Shown here: one piece after another, positions 18,962 through 26,658 of the stretch
How the letters are laid out: every line of letters begins with the position of its first letter
How positions within the stretch are numbered: the stretch's first letter is position 1
Source of the DNA: Flavobacterium fragile
GTDB lineage: Bacteria > Bacteroidota > Bacteroidia > Flavobacteriales > Flavobacteriaceae
Direction: 5' to 3'
Assembly: GCF_023634865.1 (NCBI RefSeq)
Contig: NZ_JAMLJN010000001.1
Span: forward strand, 310,001 to 374,000
Length of the DNA stretch: 64,000 bases
Made by a program: the position numbers and the translations under genes
Notes under the pieces: generated by a model
Seen by the model: the letters and a program-made list of their open reading frames with translations, nothing else
What the model was told of the DNA's origin: nothing
The model's database searches: none

Positions 18962-19936
18962 TTAAAAGGAAACATGTGGTAATTTTTTCTTAATCGTTTC
19001 AATTTTCAGATTCAATTGAGCTAAAAATTTCTGATGACTTTCCGTATTCGGATTAAACGGACGATGCGCCAATCCTTTTTGAATGGCATCCACTTCTTCC
19101 ATCAATTTTGCTGCCGATTCCGATATGTAATGTTCATAAAAGCGCAACCAAATATAATCAATTGCAGTTTGATTCGGATGCAACATATCTTCAGCATAAA
19201 AACGATAATCGCGCAATTCGTCCATCATAATTTCGTAAGAAGGAAAATAGTTACGATTCTGATTTGTCACTTCGAGCGAAGTCGAAAATTTCTTATTCAA
19301 AATCGAATGAATTGCTGCAATCAAATGTGCTTTACTCAAGGTGTTTTCGATAAAACCATCCTTTATATGCCGCACAGGTGAAACCGTAAAAATAAAATGA
19401 CAATTTGGATTTACAGAATGGATTAATAAAATAATATTTTCTAAACTTTTTTCGGTTTGTTCAATCGAAAGTAATTCTTTCGTAAATTGTTTTTGCGGCA
19501 CTTTATGACAATTGGCAACAATTTCATGGGTTTCAATATTGCTGTAAACCCATGAAGTCCCTAATGTAATAATACAATGTGTTAATGCAGCAATATGGCG
19601 ATGTGTTGATTCTAAAATCGAATTCAAATGACTCAAAAATAGGTCTTTATCTGGATTTGATAATTCGGAATGCACTTCATAACAATGCCATAATTCATTG
19701 TGAAAAAAAATGTCGTTTTCGGTAAATTTTTTATTTTCAACAACACGGCGGATTAACTTTTCTAACGAAACCGCATTAAAAATAATTCCAAATGGATTGG
19801 TAGTGGCCTGATACTTAAAATACGAAAACTTCTTTCCTATATTCTCTGCAAAACAGGAACCCAACAACATAATTTTCGAATCATAATCGATTGGGAAACT
19901 GCTTTTTTGAACGGGTATTTTGGTTGTGAATTGCAA
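18962..19936 (-). CDS. GSCFA domain protein
   Basis: 324 residues of the GSCFA family, named after the motif seen at residues 26-30 (MLLGSCFAENIG). The fold is thought to be SGNH-hydrolase-like: the Ser in GSCFA would be the nucleophile block, and the late DMLHPNQTAIDYIW supplies the Asp/His pair. No signal peptide. The start is TTG at 19936: no ATG is available, and a TAAATTTG box ends 19 bases upstream, the same spacing seen at many genes here. Natural substrate unknown; family members are common in Bacteroidota. Confidence 0.88.
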   Translation of the reverse strand: MQFTTKIPVQKSSFPIDYDSKIMLLGSCFAENIGKKFSYFKYQATTNPFGIIFNAVSLEKLIRRVVENKKFTENDIFFHNELWHCYEVHSELSNPDKDLFLSHLNSILESTHRHIAALTHCIITLGTSWVYSNIETHEIVANCHKVPQKQFTKELLSIEQTEKSLENIILLIHSVNPNCHFIFTVSPVRHIKDGFIENTLSKAHLIAAIHSILNKKFSTSLEVTNQNRNYFPSYEIMMDELRDYRFYAEDMLHPNQTAIDYIWLRFYEHYISESAAKLMEEVDAIQKGLAHRPFNPNTESHQKFLAQLNLKIETIKKKLPHVSF

Positions 19937-19955
19937 ATCAATAGGGTTTAAAGCC

Positions 19956-19963
19956 CAAATTTA
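19956..19963 (-). promoter_or_regulatory. -7 box of the GSCFA gene
   Basis: TAAATTTG on the minus strand, 19 bases from the TTG start at 19936. Its spacing supports the non-ATG start. Confidence 0.6.
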
Positions 19964-20016
19964 AACTACTTTTTACAAAAAACGCGTATTTTTACTCAAG
20001 ATTTAATGCAATACAA

Positions 20017-20388
20017 ATGATTGAAAAAGAATACATCGAACCAAACGAAGGTTTTTCTCAAACTGTGGTAGTGAAAACTGGAAATTTCAAAACACTTTAC
20101 ATTTCAGGACAAATAGGTGATGGTGTAAATTTAGAAACACAAACCATTTCTACATTTCAAAATTTAGAAAAACAACTTACGAATTGCAATGCAACTTTTA
20201 AAGATGTAGTAAAAATGAATACCTATATCGTAAATTTCAATCCCGAAGTGGATTTACCAATTTTTAGAAAAGTCAGAAAAGAATTTCTTGGAACTGAAAA
20301 TTATCCAGCAAGCACATTAGTGGGTGTAGAAAGTTTAGGAAGAAAAGAATGGTTGATTGAGATTGAGGCGATTGCAGTAGTAGAATAA
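20017..20388 (+). CDS. Rid family protein (YjgF/YER057c/UK114)
   Basis: 123-residue member of the Rid family, trimeric proteins of which RidA hydrolyses reactive imines from PLP enzymes. Recognisable parts are SGQIGDG near residue 30, the TFQNLEKQLTNCNATFKDVVKMNTYIV helix and the end EIEAIAVVE. The position of the catalytic arginine of RidA (PxRS) reads YPASTLVGV here, with Ser in place of Arg, so deaminase activity of the RidA type is unlikely and the protein belongs to another Rid subgroup. It is divergent from the GSCFA gene and has its own terminator. Confidence 0.85.
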   Translation: MIEKEYIEPNEGFSQTVVVKTGNFKTLYISGQIGDGVNLETQTISTFQNLEKQLTNCNATFKDVVKMNTYIVNFNPEVDLPIFRKVRKEFLGTENYPASTLVGVESLGRKEWLIEIEAIAVVE

Positions 20389-20424
20389 AAAATACCGACA
20401 AAATTTTATTTTTATCGGTATTTT
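20387..20424 (+). terminator. Terminator of the Rid gene
   Basis: Stem AAAATACCGA (20389-20398) pairing with TCGGTATTTT (20415-20424), overlapping the stop codon and followed by an AT-rich stretch. Confidence 0.75.
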
Positions 20425-20438
20425 AATATAAATTCTCC

Positions 20439-20513
20439 TTGTCATCCTGAACTCCTTTCAGGATCTAAAATAATCTGTATTCTTGAGATGCTGAAAGGAG
20501 TTTAGCATGACAA
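20439..20513. repeat. Long inverted repeat between Rid gene and alaS
   Basis: Two 28-base arms (20439-20466 and 20486-20513; TTGTCATCCTGAACTCC... against its complement) match at 25 of 28 positions, with a 19-base spacer. It lies between converging genes and could form a strong hairpin in either transcript. Confidence 0.8.
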
Positions 20514-20525
20514 CGTTTTTAATTG

Positions 20526-23177
20526 CTATTTCAAAAATTCAACCGCTTTCTCCAATGCCTCTTTAATTCCACCAACATTCTTCCCTTTTCCTGAAGCAAA
20601 GAATGGTTGTCCACCACCATTTCCGTCGATTAGTTTTCCTAATTCTCTGATGACGTTTCCGGCGTTTAATCCTTTTTCAGCAACTAATTCTTTTGAAATG
20701 TAGCAGTGAATATTTGGAGCATTATCTTCAATAGAAGCTAAGAATACAAACGCGTTTGGTTTTGAAGTTCCGATAGCTTGTGCTAAATCTTTAGTTGAAC
20801 TCATAGACAAATCTACTTGTTTTGCTAAAAATTGAATGCCGTTGATTTCTTGGAAATCGTTGATTAAAGTATTTTTTAATCCTTCGATTTTTTCTTTAAC
20901 TAATTGCTCTAATTGTTTTTTCAATTTCGCATTGTCATCTTGTAATGAAGCCACCGATTTTAAAACATCTTGTGGGTTTTTCAACACTTCTTTGATTTCA
21001 GCTAATGTATCTTCTTGATTTTTATAAAAATCTTTCACCGCATCACCTGTAATCGCTTCAATACGACGAATTCCAGCCGCAACAGCTCCTTCTGAAACAA
21101 TTTTGAAATGCCAAATATCAGCAGTGTTTTTCACGTGAATTCCTCCACATAATTCTTTACTATCTCCAAATTCAATCATACGAACATTGTCGCCATATTT
21201 CTCTCCAAACAATGCCATCGCACCTTTGTCTAATGCTTCTTTAATTGGAATATTTCTATGTTCTACTAATTGCAATTGCGCTTCAATTTGTTGATTTACA
21301 CTTGCTTCAACTTGACGTAATTCTTCATCCGAAACTTTAGAAAAATGCGAGAAGTCAAAACGTAAGTAATTTGGATTTACTAACGAACCTTTTTGTTCTA
21401 CATGTGTTCCTAAAATGCTTCTCAAAGCCAAATGCATCAAATGCGTAGCCGAGTGATTTTTAGAAGTTGAAGTTCTTAATTCGGTATTTACTTTTGCAAC
21501 AAATTCAGCTTCCACATTTTCAGGAAGTTGTTTTGCGAAATGTAATATTAAGTTGTTTTCTTTTTTCGTGTCGATAATTTCGATGGTTTCGTTTGCAGAA
21601 ACTAATGTTCCTTTATCTCCAACTTGTCCACCACCTTCTGGATAGAACGGCGTATTATCTAAAACAATTTGGTACAAAACACCATCTTTTTTAGAATCTA
21701 CTTTACGAATTCTAGTGATTTTAACATTGTTTTCCGTTTGGTCATACCCAACGAATGTTTCCACATTTCCATCAATTAAAACGTTCCAGTCGTCAGTAGT
21801 TACTTCCGAAGCCGCACGAGAACGCGCTTTTTGTTTTTGTAATTCAGTTTCGAATTCGGTTTCGTTAAACGAATAACCTTTTTCTTTTAAAATCAAAGCC
21901 GTTAAGTCTTTCGGGAAACCAAAAGTATCGTACAATTCAAAAACTTTTTCACCCGAAACTTCTTTTCCAGATGTTTCAGCAACTACTTTGTCTAATAACT
22001 GTAATCCTTGTTCTAAAGTTCTTAAGAAAGACGCTTCTTCTTCGCGAATTACATTGGTAACCAATTGTTGTTGCGATTTAATCTCTGGGAAAAATTCACC
22101 CATTTGATTCGCCAAAACTTCCACTAATTTGTTGATGAAAGGTTCTTTTGTTCCTAAAAACGTAAATCCGTAACGAATCGCACGACGTAAAATTCTACGA
22201 ATTACATAACCCGCACCTGTATTTGAAGGCAATTGACCGTCAGCAATAGCAAAAGCTACCGCACGAACGTGGTCTACAATTACACGAATCGCAATATTGG
22301 TTTTGTTTTGTTCTTCTTGTATTGACAAGTCGCGACTTGTCATTGCATCATTTGAAGTGTATTTTAATCCTGTAATTTCTTCAACTTTCGCGATAAGCGG
22401 TGTAAAAACATCCGTATCGTAATTCGAAGTTACATTTTGCATCGCCATACACAAACGCTCAAATCCCATTCCGGTATCAACGTGTTGTGCTGGTAATTTT
22501 TCTAACGAACCATCTGCTTTACGGTTGAATTCCATAAATACGTTGTTCCAAATTTCCACTACTTGCGGATGATCGGCATTTACTAATTCTCTTCCTGAAA
22601 CTGCAGCACGTTCTGCATCGGTTCTTAAATCGATATGAATTTCTGAACATGGACCACATGGACCTTGGTCGCCCATTTCCCAGAAGTTGTCTTTTTTATT
22701 CCCTAAAATGATTCGGTCTTCCGAAACATATTGTTTCCAAATATCAAAAGCTTCTTGGTCAAACGGAACGTTCTCTGCCGGATTTCCTTCAAAAACAGAA
22801 ACATACAAACGGTCTTTGTCTAACTTTAAAACTTCAGTAAGAAATTCCCAAGCCCAAGCTAAGGCTTCTTTCTTGAAATAATCGCCAAACGACCAGTTTC
22901 CAAGCATTTCAAACATGGTGTGGTGATAAGTATCAAAACCTACATCTTCCAAATCATTGTGTTTTCCAGAAACACGAAGACATTTTTGCGTATCGGCTAT
23001 TCTTGGACTTTTTGGAGTTCCATTGCCTAAGAAATATTCTTTGAATTGGGCCATTCCCGAGTTGTTGAACATCAAAGTTGGGTCGTCTTTTAAAACGATT
23101 GGCGCAGAAGGAACAATTAAATGTCCTTTCGATTCAAAAAAATTCAAGTATGCTTTACGAATGTCTTGCGATTTCAT
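20526..23177 (-). CDS. alaS: Alanyl-tRNA synthetase
   Basis: 883-residue class II synthetase that charges tRNA-Ala. The start is ATG at 23177 ([19 protein letters not shown]); a TTG two codons upstream is ignored. Catalytic-domain motifs include [37 protein letters not shown] and GMGFERL. The editing domain has the zinc motif HSATHLMH and CGGIH, followed by a C-terminal coiled coil and the glycine-rich C-Ala domain ([17 protein letters not shown] end, here [14 protein letters not shown]). Full normal length. It stands alone on the minus strand; the M23 peptidase gene is divergent, 176 bases away. Confidence 0.98.
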   Translation of the reverse strand: MKSQDIRKAYLNFFESKGHLIVPSAPIVLKDDPTLMFNNSGMAQFKEYFLGNGTPKSPRIADTQKCLRVSGKHNDLEDVGFDTYHHTMFEMLGNWSFGDYFKKEALAWAWEFLTEVLKLDKDRLYVSVFEGNPAENVPFDQEAFDIWKQYVSEDRIILGNKKDNFWEMGDQGPCGPCSEIHIDLRTDAERAAVSGRELVNADHPQVVEIWNNVFMEFNRKADGSLEKLPAQHVDTGMGFERLCMAMQNVTSNYDTDVFTPLIAKVEEITGLKYTSNDAMTSRDLSIQEEQNKTNIAIRVIVDHVRAVAFAIADGQLPSNTGAGYVIRRILRRAIRYGFTFLGTKEPFINKLVEVLANQMGEFFPEIKSQQQLVTNVIREEEASFLRTLEQGLQLLDKVVAETSGKEVSGEKVFELYDTFGFPKDLTALILKEKGYSFNETEFETELQKQKARSRAASEVTTDDWNVLIDGNVETFVGYDQTENNVKITRIRKVDSKKDGVLYQIVLDNTPFYPEGGGQVGDKGTLVSANETIEIIDTKKENNLILHFAKQLPENVEAEFVAKVNTELRTSTSKNHSATHLMHLALRSILGTHVEQKGSLVNPNYLRFDFSHFSKVSDEELRQVEASVNQQIEAQLQLVEHRNIPIKEALDKGAMALFGEKYGDNVRMIEFGDSKELCGGIHVKNTADIWHFKIVSEGAVAAGIRRIEAITGDAVKDFYKNQEDTLAEIKEVLKNPQDVLKSVASLQDDNAKLKKQLEQLVKEKIEGLKNTLINDFQEINGIQFLAKQVDLSMSSTKDLAQAIGTSKPNAFVFLASIEDNAPNIHCYISKELVAEKGLNAGNVIRELGKLIDGNGGGQPFFASGKGKNVGGIKEALEKAVEFLK

Positions 23178-23353
23178 TATCAATAATTTAGATCTGTTTT
23201 TGTTTGTTTATTGTGAAAAGGGAACAAAGTAAAATGTTCAAAAAAATAGCTCAATTAAAAATAAAATAGCTCAAGAATGAAACATTTCTTAAATTTGTTC
23301 GTATAACCTATGTCAACCAATAAATTTGGCACAAAAATAGTATATTTTCATAT

Positions 23354-24331
23354 ATGTCGAAGGTAAAATATTATTACGATTCAGAAAATTTAGCATACAA
23401 GCGCATTCTGCCTAAAAAGAGAAAGAAATTTGCTTACGTAATGCTTTTTTTATTGTCTTCGGCATTGTTTGGATTTTTGAGTTTTTTCTTATTGGTTAAC
23501 ACGAGTTATTTCGAAACGCCAAAAGATAAAATTCAAGCCAGAGAAATCGAAGCCTTAAAGTTGAATTACACCGTTTTGAATAAGAAATTGGATTTGATGG
23601 ACGATGTTTTGGAAGCCATTGAAAACAGAGATAATAATATTTATAGAATTTATTTTAACGCAACACCTATTTCTGAAGAAGAACGAAAAGCAGGATTTGG
23701 AGGCGTTAACCGATACAAAGATTTACAAGGTTTCAATAATTCTGAATTAATCGAAAATACGACAAGACGTGTTGATGTTTTAACTAAAGAATTGGTAATT
23801 CAATCGAAATCGTTAGATGAAATTGTAGCGTTAGCGAAACAGAAAGAGAAGTTGTTAGCGGCTATTCCTGCAATCCAACCAGTAAAAAATGAAGATTTAA
23901 AACAGATGGCCTCAGGTTTTGGTTACCGAAGCGATCCATTTACTAAAATTAGAAAATTCCATTACGGAATGGATTTCACTGCCAGAACAGGAACTCCAAT
24001 ATATGCCACTGGTGATGGTGTAGTCATGAAAGCAGATGCCTCGTTGTCAGGATACGGTAATCATATTGAAATAAATCATGGTTATGGATACAAAACCTTG
24101 TATGCGCATTTAAGCAAGTACAAATGTAAACCAGGACAAAGAGTAAAACGTGGTGACATCATTGGCTATGTGGGTAGCACAGGTAGGAGTCAGGCGCCTC
24201 ATTTACATTATGAGGTTTTTAAAAATGGAGAACGCGTAAATCCGCTGAATTTTTATTACGGAAGTATTTCAGCTAAAGAATATATAGAAATAGCAAAATT
24301 AGCGAACCAAGAAAACCAATCTTTGGATTAG
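23354..24331 (+). CDS. M23 family zinc endopeptidase, membrane-anchored
   Basis: 325 residues. A short basic cytoplasmic start, one membrane helix (about 26-48), a helical periplasmic linker (about 55-185) and a LytM/peptidase M23 domain. The catalytic zinc site is complete: H203 and D207 (HYGMDF), H252 (LYAHLSK) and H283/H285 (PHLHYEV). It should cut peptidoglycan cross-bridges in the periplasm. Close relatives in Bacteroidota sit beside alaS and a MerR-type regulator, as here. The MerR gene follows 99 bases later. Confidence 0.93.
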   Translation: MSKVKYYYDSENLAYKRILPKKRKKFAYVMLFLLSSALFGFLSFFLLVNTSYFETPKDKIQAREIEALKLNYTVLNKKLDLMDDVLEAIENRDNNIYRIYFNATPISEEERKAGFGGVNRYKDLQGFNNSELIENTTRRVDVLTKELVIQSKSLDEIVALAKQKEKLLAAIPAIQPVKNEDLKQMASGFGYRSDPFTKIRKFHYGMDFTARTGTPIYATGDGVVMKADASLSGYGNHIEINHGYGYKTLYAHLSKYKCKPGQRVKRGDIIGYVGSTGRSQAPHLHYEVFKNGERVNPLNFYYGSISAKEYIEIAKLANQENQSLD

Positions 24332-24430
24332 ATTTGGGAGTTAGGAGATGGAAGTTAAGAGTAGTTATATTATTTAAATTTCATAAATTTCTTTAATCAC
24401 TTTTCCAAAAATTAAAATTGAACTTGAAAA

Positions 24431-24763
24431 ATGCATTTAGAATTACCACCAAATAAAAGATACTACAGCATTGGCGAAATTGCCAAAGCGTTCAACGTGA
24501 ATGCGTCTTTGATTCGTTTTTGGGATAAAGAATTCGATATTCTAAAACCAAAGAAAAATGCAAAAGGAAATCGCATGTTTACACCAGAAGATGTAAAGAA
24601 CTTGCAATTGATTTATCATTTAGTAAAAGAGCGCGGATTTACTTTGGATGGAGCTAAAACGCATCTGAAAGAAAATCAAAAGAAAACGCTTGATAAATTC
24701 GAAATTATTTCAAAACTAGAAACTATTAAAGCACAATTGAACACCATTAAAAATCAACTATAA
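24431..24763 (+). CDS. MerR family transcriptional regulator
   Basis: 110 residues. The winged helix-turn-helix starts at YYSIGEIAKAFNVNASLIRFW (about residues 11-31) and continues with FTPEDVKNLQLIYHLVKERG. A C-terminal helix (about 75-110) would give the dimer coiled coil. There are no cysteines for metal sensing, so the inducer is unknown. Located between the M23 peptidase and lemA, same strand; control of either is possible but not shown. Confidence 0.9.
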   Translation: MHLELPPNKRYYSIGEIAKAFNVNASLIRFWDKEFDILKPKKNAKGNRMFTPEDVKNLQLIYHLVKERGFTLDGAKTHLKENQKKTLDKFEIISKLETIKAQLNTIKNQL

Positions 24764-24796
24764 ATTATTAATTAAACTTTTAAAAAATTAAAAAAC

Positions 24797-25399
24797 ATGA
24801 GAAAATTTTTGCCTTGGATAATAGCAGGAGGATTATTATTAATCATCGGATTTTGGTACATCGGTATTAAAAACGGAGCCGTTCGTGTAAATCAGGAAGT
24901 AAATAAAGAATGGGGAAATGTTGAAACCTCATACCAAAGAAGAAATGACCTTATTGGAAATTTAGTTAAAACGGTTCAAGGTTCGGCTGATTTTGAAAAA
25001 TCTACTTTAGAAGCGGTTATCAAAGCGCGTTCTGAAGCAACTTCTGTAAAAATTGACCCAACAAATATTACACCAGAGCAATTAGCACAATTTAATCAAG
25101 CGCAAGGAAACTTGAATAGTTCTTTGTCAAGATTATTGGTTACTGTGGAGCAATATCCTGATTTAAAAGCAAATCAAAACTTCTTGAAATTACAAGATGA
25201 ATTGGCTAGTACAGAAAATCAAATCTTAACAGCAAGAACACGTTTCAACGAATCTGTTCAAAAATATAACAATTACATTTTGGTTTTTCCTAATTCAATG
25301 TTCTTAGGAAACTACAAAGAAAAACCTTATTTTGATGCAGTTGCAGGTGCTGAAAAACCAGTAGATGTTGAGTTTGACTTTAATAATGAGAAAAAATAA
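24797..25399 (+). CDS. LemA family protein
   Basis: 200 residues. One N-terminal membrane helix (about 5-23) with the rest outside, forming the long helical bundle of LemA proteins: VNQEVNKEWGNVETSYQRRNDL, then LIGNLVKTVQG, SRLLVTVEQYPDLKANQNF and ETARTRFNE-like LTARTRFNESVQKYNNYI. The stop overlaps the next gene by one base (TAATG). LemA and TPM-domain proteins commonly occur together in bacteria, but their joint role is not settled; envelope quality control is one proposal. Confidence 0.93.
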   Translation: MRKFLPWIIAGGLLLIIGFWYIGIKNGAVRVNQEVNKEWGNVETSYQRRNDLIGNLVKTVQGSADFEKSTLEAVIKARSEATSVKIDPTNITPEQLAQFNQAQGNLNSSLSRLLVTVEQYPDLKANQNFLKLQDELASTENQILTARTRFNESVQKYNNYILVFPNSMFLGNYKEKPYFDAVAGAEKPVDVEFDFNNEKK

Positions 25400-25836
25400 T
25401 GTCTAAAACAGAAGATTTCTTATCAAAAGCTGACGAACAAGAAATTGTTCAAGCGATTATTGAAGCGGAAAAAAACACTTCGGGAGAAATCAGAGTGCAT
25501 TTAGAAGAACATACTGAAAAATCACCTCTTGACCGAGCTCAGGAGGTTTTTTTTGAACTTCAAATGAATGAAACTAAAGACCGAAATGGAGTGCTGTTTT
25601 ATGTAGGTATTTCGGATAAAAAGTTCGCTATAATTGGTGATGAAGGTATTGATAAAGTAGTAGAAGCTGATTTTTGGGATGGTACTAAAGACGTTGTAAT
25701 CGCTAATTTTAAAGAAGGAAACTATAAAAAAGGCTTGGTAGAAGGAATCTTGAGAGCTGGTGAACGATTGAAGCAATACTTCCCACATCAAACCGATGAT
25801 ACCAATGAATTGTCTAACGAAATTTCGAGAGGTTAA
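25399..25836 (+). CDS. TPM domain protein, cytosolic or membrane-peripheral form
   Basis: 145 residues with a TPM (TLP18.3/Psb32/MOLO-1) domain covering most of the chain: EIVQAIIEAEKNTSGEIRVHL, FYVGISDKKFAIIGDEGID and ILRAGERLKQYFP. There is no signal peptide or membrane helix, unlike the following paralog. Its start overlaps the lemA stop by one base and the next start codon follows 1 base after its stop, so three genes are translationally coupled. Function unknown; a partner of LemA is an inference from gene order. Confidence 0.88.
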   Translation: MSKTEDFLSKADEQEIVQAIIEAEKNTSGEIRVHLEEHTEKSPLDRAQEVFFELQMNETKDRNGVLFYVGISDKKFAIIGDEGIDKVVEADFWDGTKDVVIANFKEGNYKKGLVEGILRAGERLKQYFPHQTDDTNELSNEISRG

Positions 25837-25837
25837 T

Positions 25838-26599
25838 ATGAAAAAACTAATTATACTAGTATTTTTCCTTTCCGGAATTTATGCTAATGCCCAATTTACA
25901 ATTCCAAAAGTTCCGTCTTTTCAAACGAGTGTATATGATTATGCTGATTTGTTAAATCCAACAGAAGAAAAAGAATTAGAGAACAAATTGGTTCGCTATT
26001 CGGATTCTACAACAACGCAAATTGTAGTTATTACGATTGATGATTTAAAAGGAGAATCTATTGGGATTTTGACTCCAAGATGGGCTCACGAATGGGGAAT
26101 TGGTCAAGAAAAAGAAGACAACGGAATCTTGATTTTACTTTCCAAAAACGATAGGGAAATTTGGATTGCGCCAGGATATGGAGTAGAAGATAGGTTAACC
26201 GCAGGAATCAACGGAGAACTTATCCGAAACATCATCATTCCCGAATTCAAAGCAGGAAGTTATTATAACGGTTTAGACAAAGGCGCCGATGCTATTTTCG
26301 AAGTCTTAAAAGGAAAATACAAAGGTTCTAGAAAAGAATCAAAGAAAGATTTTCCAATTTTACCTGTTATCATTTTTGTAATCATTCTAATATTGATTGT
26401 TTCAAAAGCAAGTAAAGGAGGAGGAAATTCTGGTGGAGGTTCAAGAGGTTTAGATTTAGGCGACATCATAATTCTTAGCAGTCTCGGAAGAGGAAACGGA
26501 GGTTTTGGGGGTGGAAGCTTTGGTGGCGGATCAGGAGGATTTGGCGGCGGCTTCGGCGGTGGCGGTTTCTCAGGTGGTGGCGCTGGAGGTAGTTGGTAA
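25838..26599 (+). CDS. TPM domain protein of YgcG type, glycine-rich tail
   Basis: 253 residues. Signal peptide (MKKLIILVFFLSGIYANAQ), periplasmic TPM domain (about 30-155; YDYADLLNPTEEKELENKL, QIVVITIDDLKG, GVEDRLTAGINGELIRN), one membrane helix (about 170-188) and a C-terminal Gly/Ser/Phe-rich tail of about 50 residues. The start at 25838 is chosen since the signal peptide begins there; a longer frame overlaps the upstream gene. Last gene of the lemA-TPM-TPM run, closed by a terminator. The topology matches YgcG proteins. Confidence 0.92.
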   Translation: MKKLIILVFFLSGIYANAQFTIPKVPSFQTSVYDYADLLNPTEEKELENKLVRYSDSTTTQIVVITIDDLKGESIGILTPRWAHEWGIGQEKEDNGILILLSKNDREIWIAPGYGVEDRLTAGINGELIRNIIIPEFKAGSYYNGLDKGADAIFEVLKGKYKGSRKESKKDFPILPVIIFVIILILIVSKASKGGGNSGGGSRGLDLGDIIILSSLGRGNGGFGGGSFGGGSGGFGGGFGGGGFSGGGAGGSW

Positions 26600-26620
26600 A
26601 TTAAATTACAAAGTAATCAT

Positions 26621-26656
26621 AAAAAAAACTCGTTAGTAAACACTAACGAGTTTTTT
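26621..26656. terminator. Bidirectional terminator
   Basis: Stem ACTCGTTAGT/ACTAACGAGT with a 4-base loop (26638-26641) and A/T runs on both sides, between the YgcG-type gene and the converging barrel gene. Confidence 0.9.
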
Positions 26657-26658
26657 GT

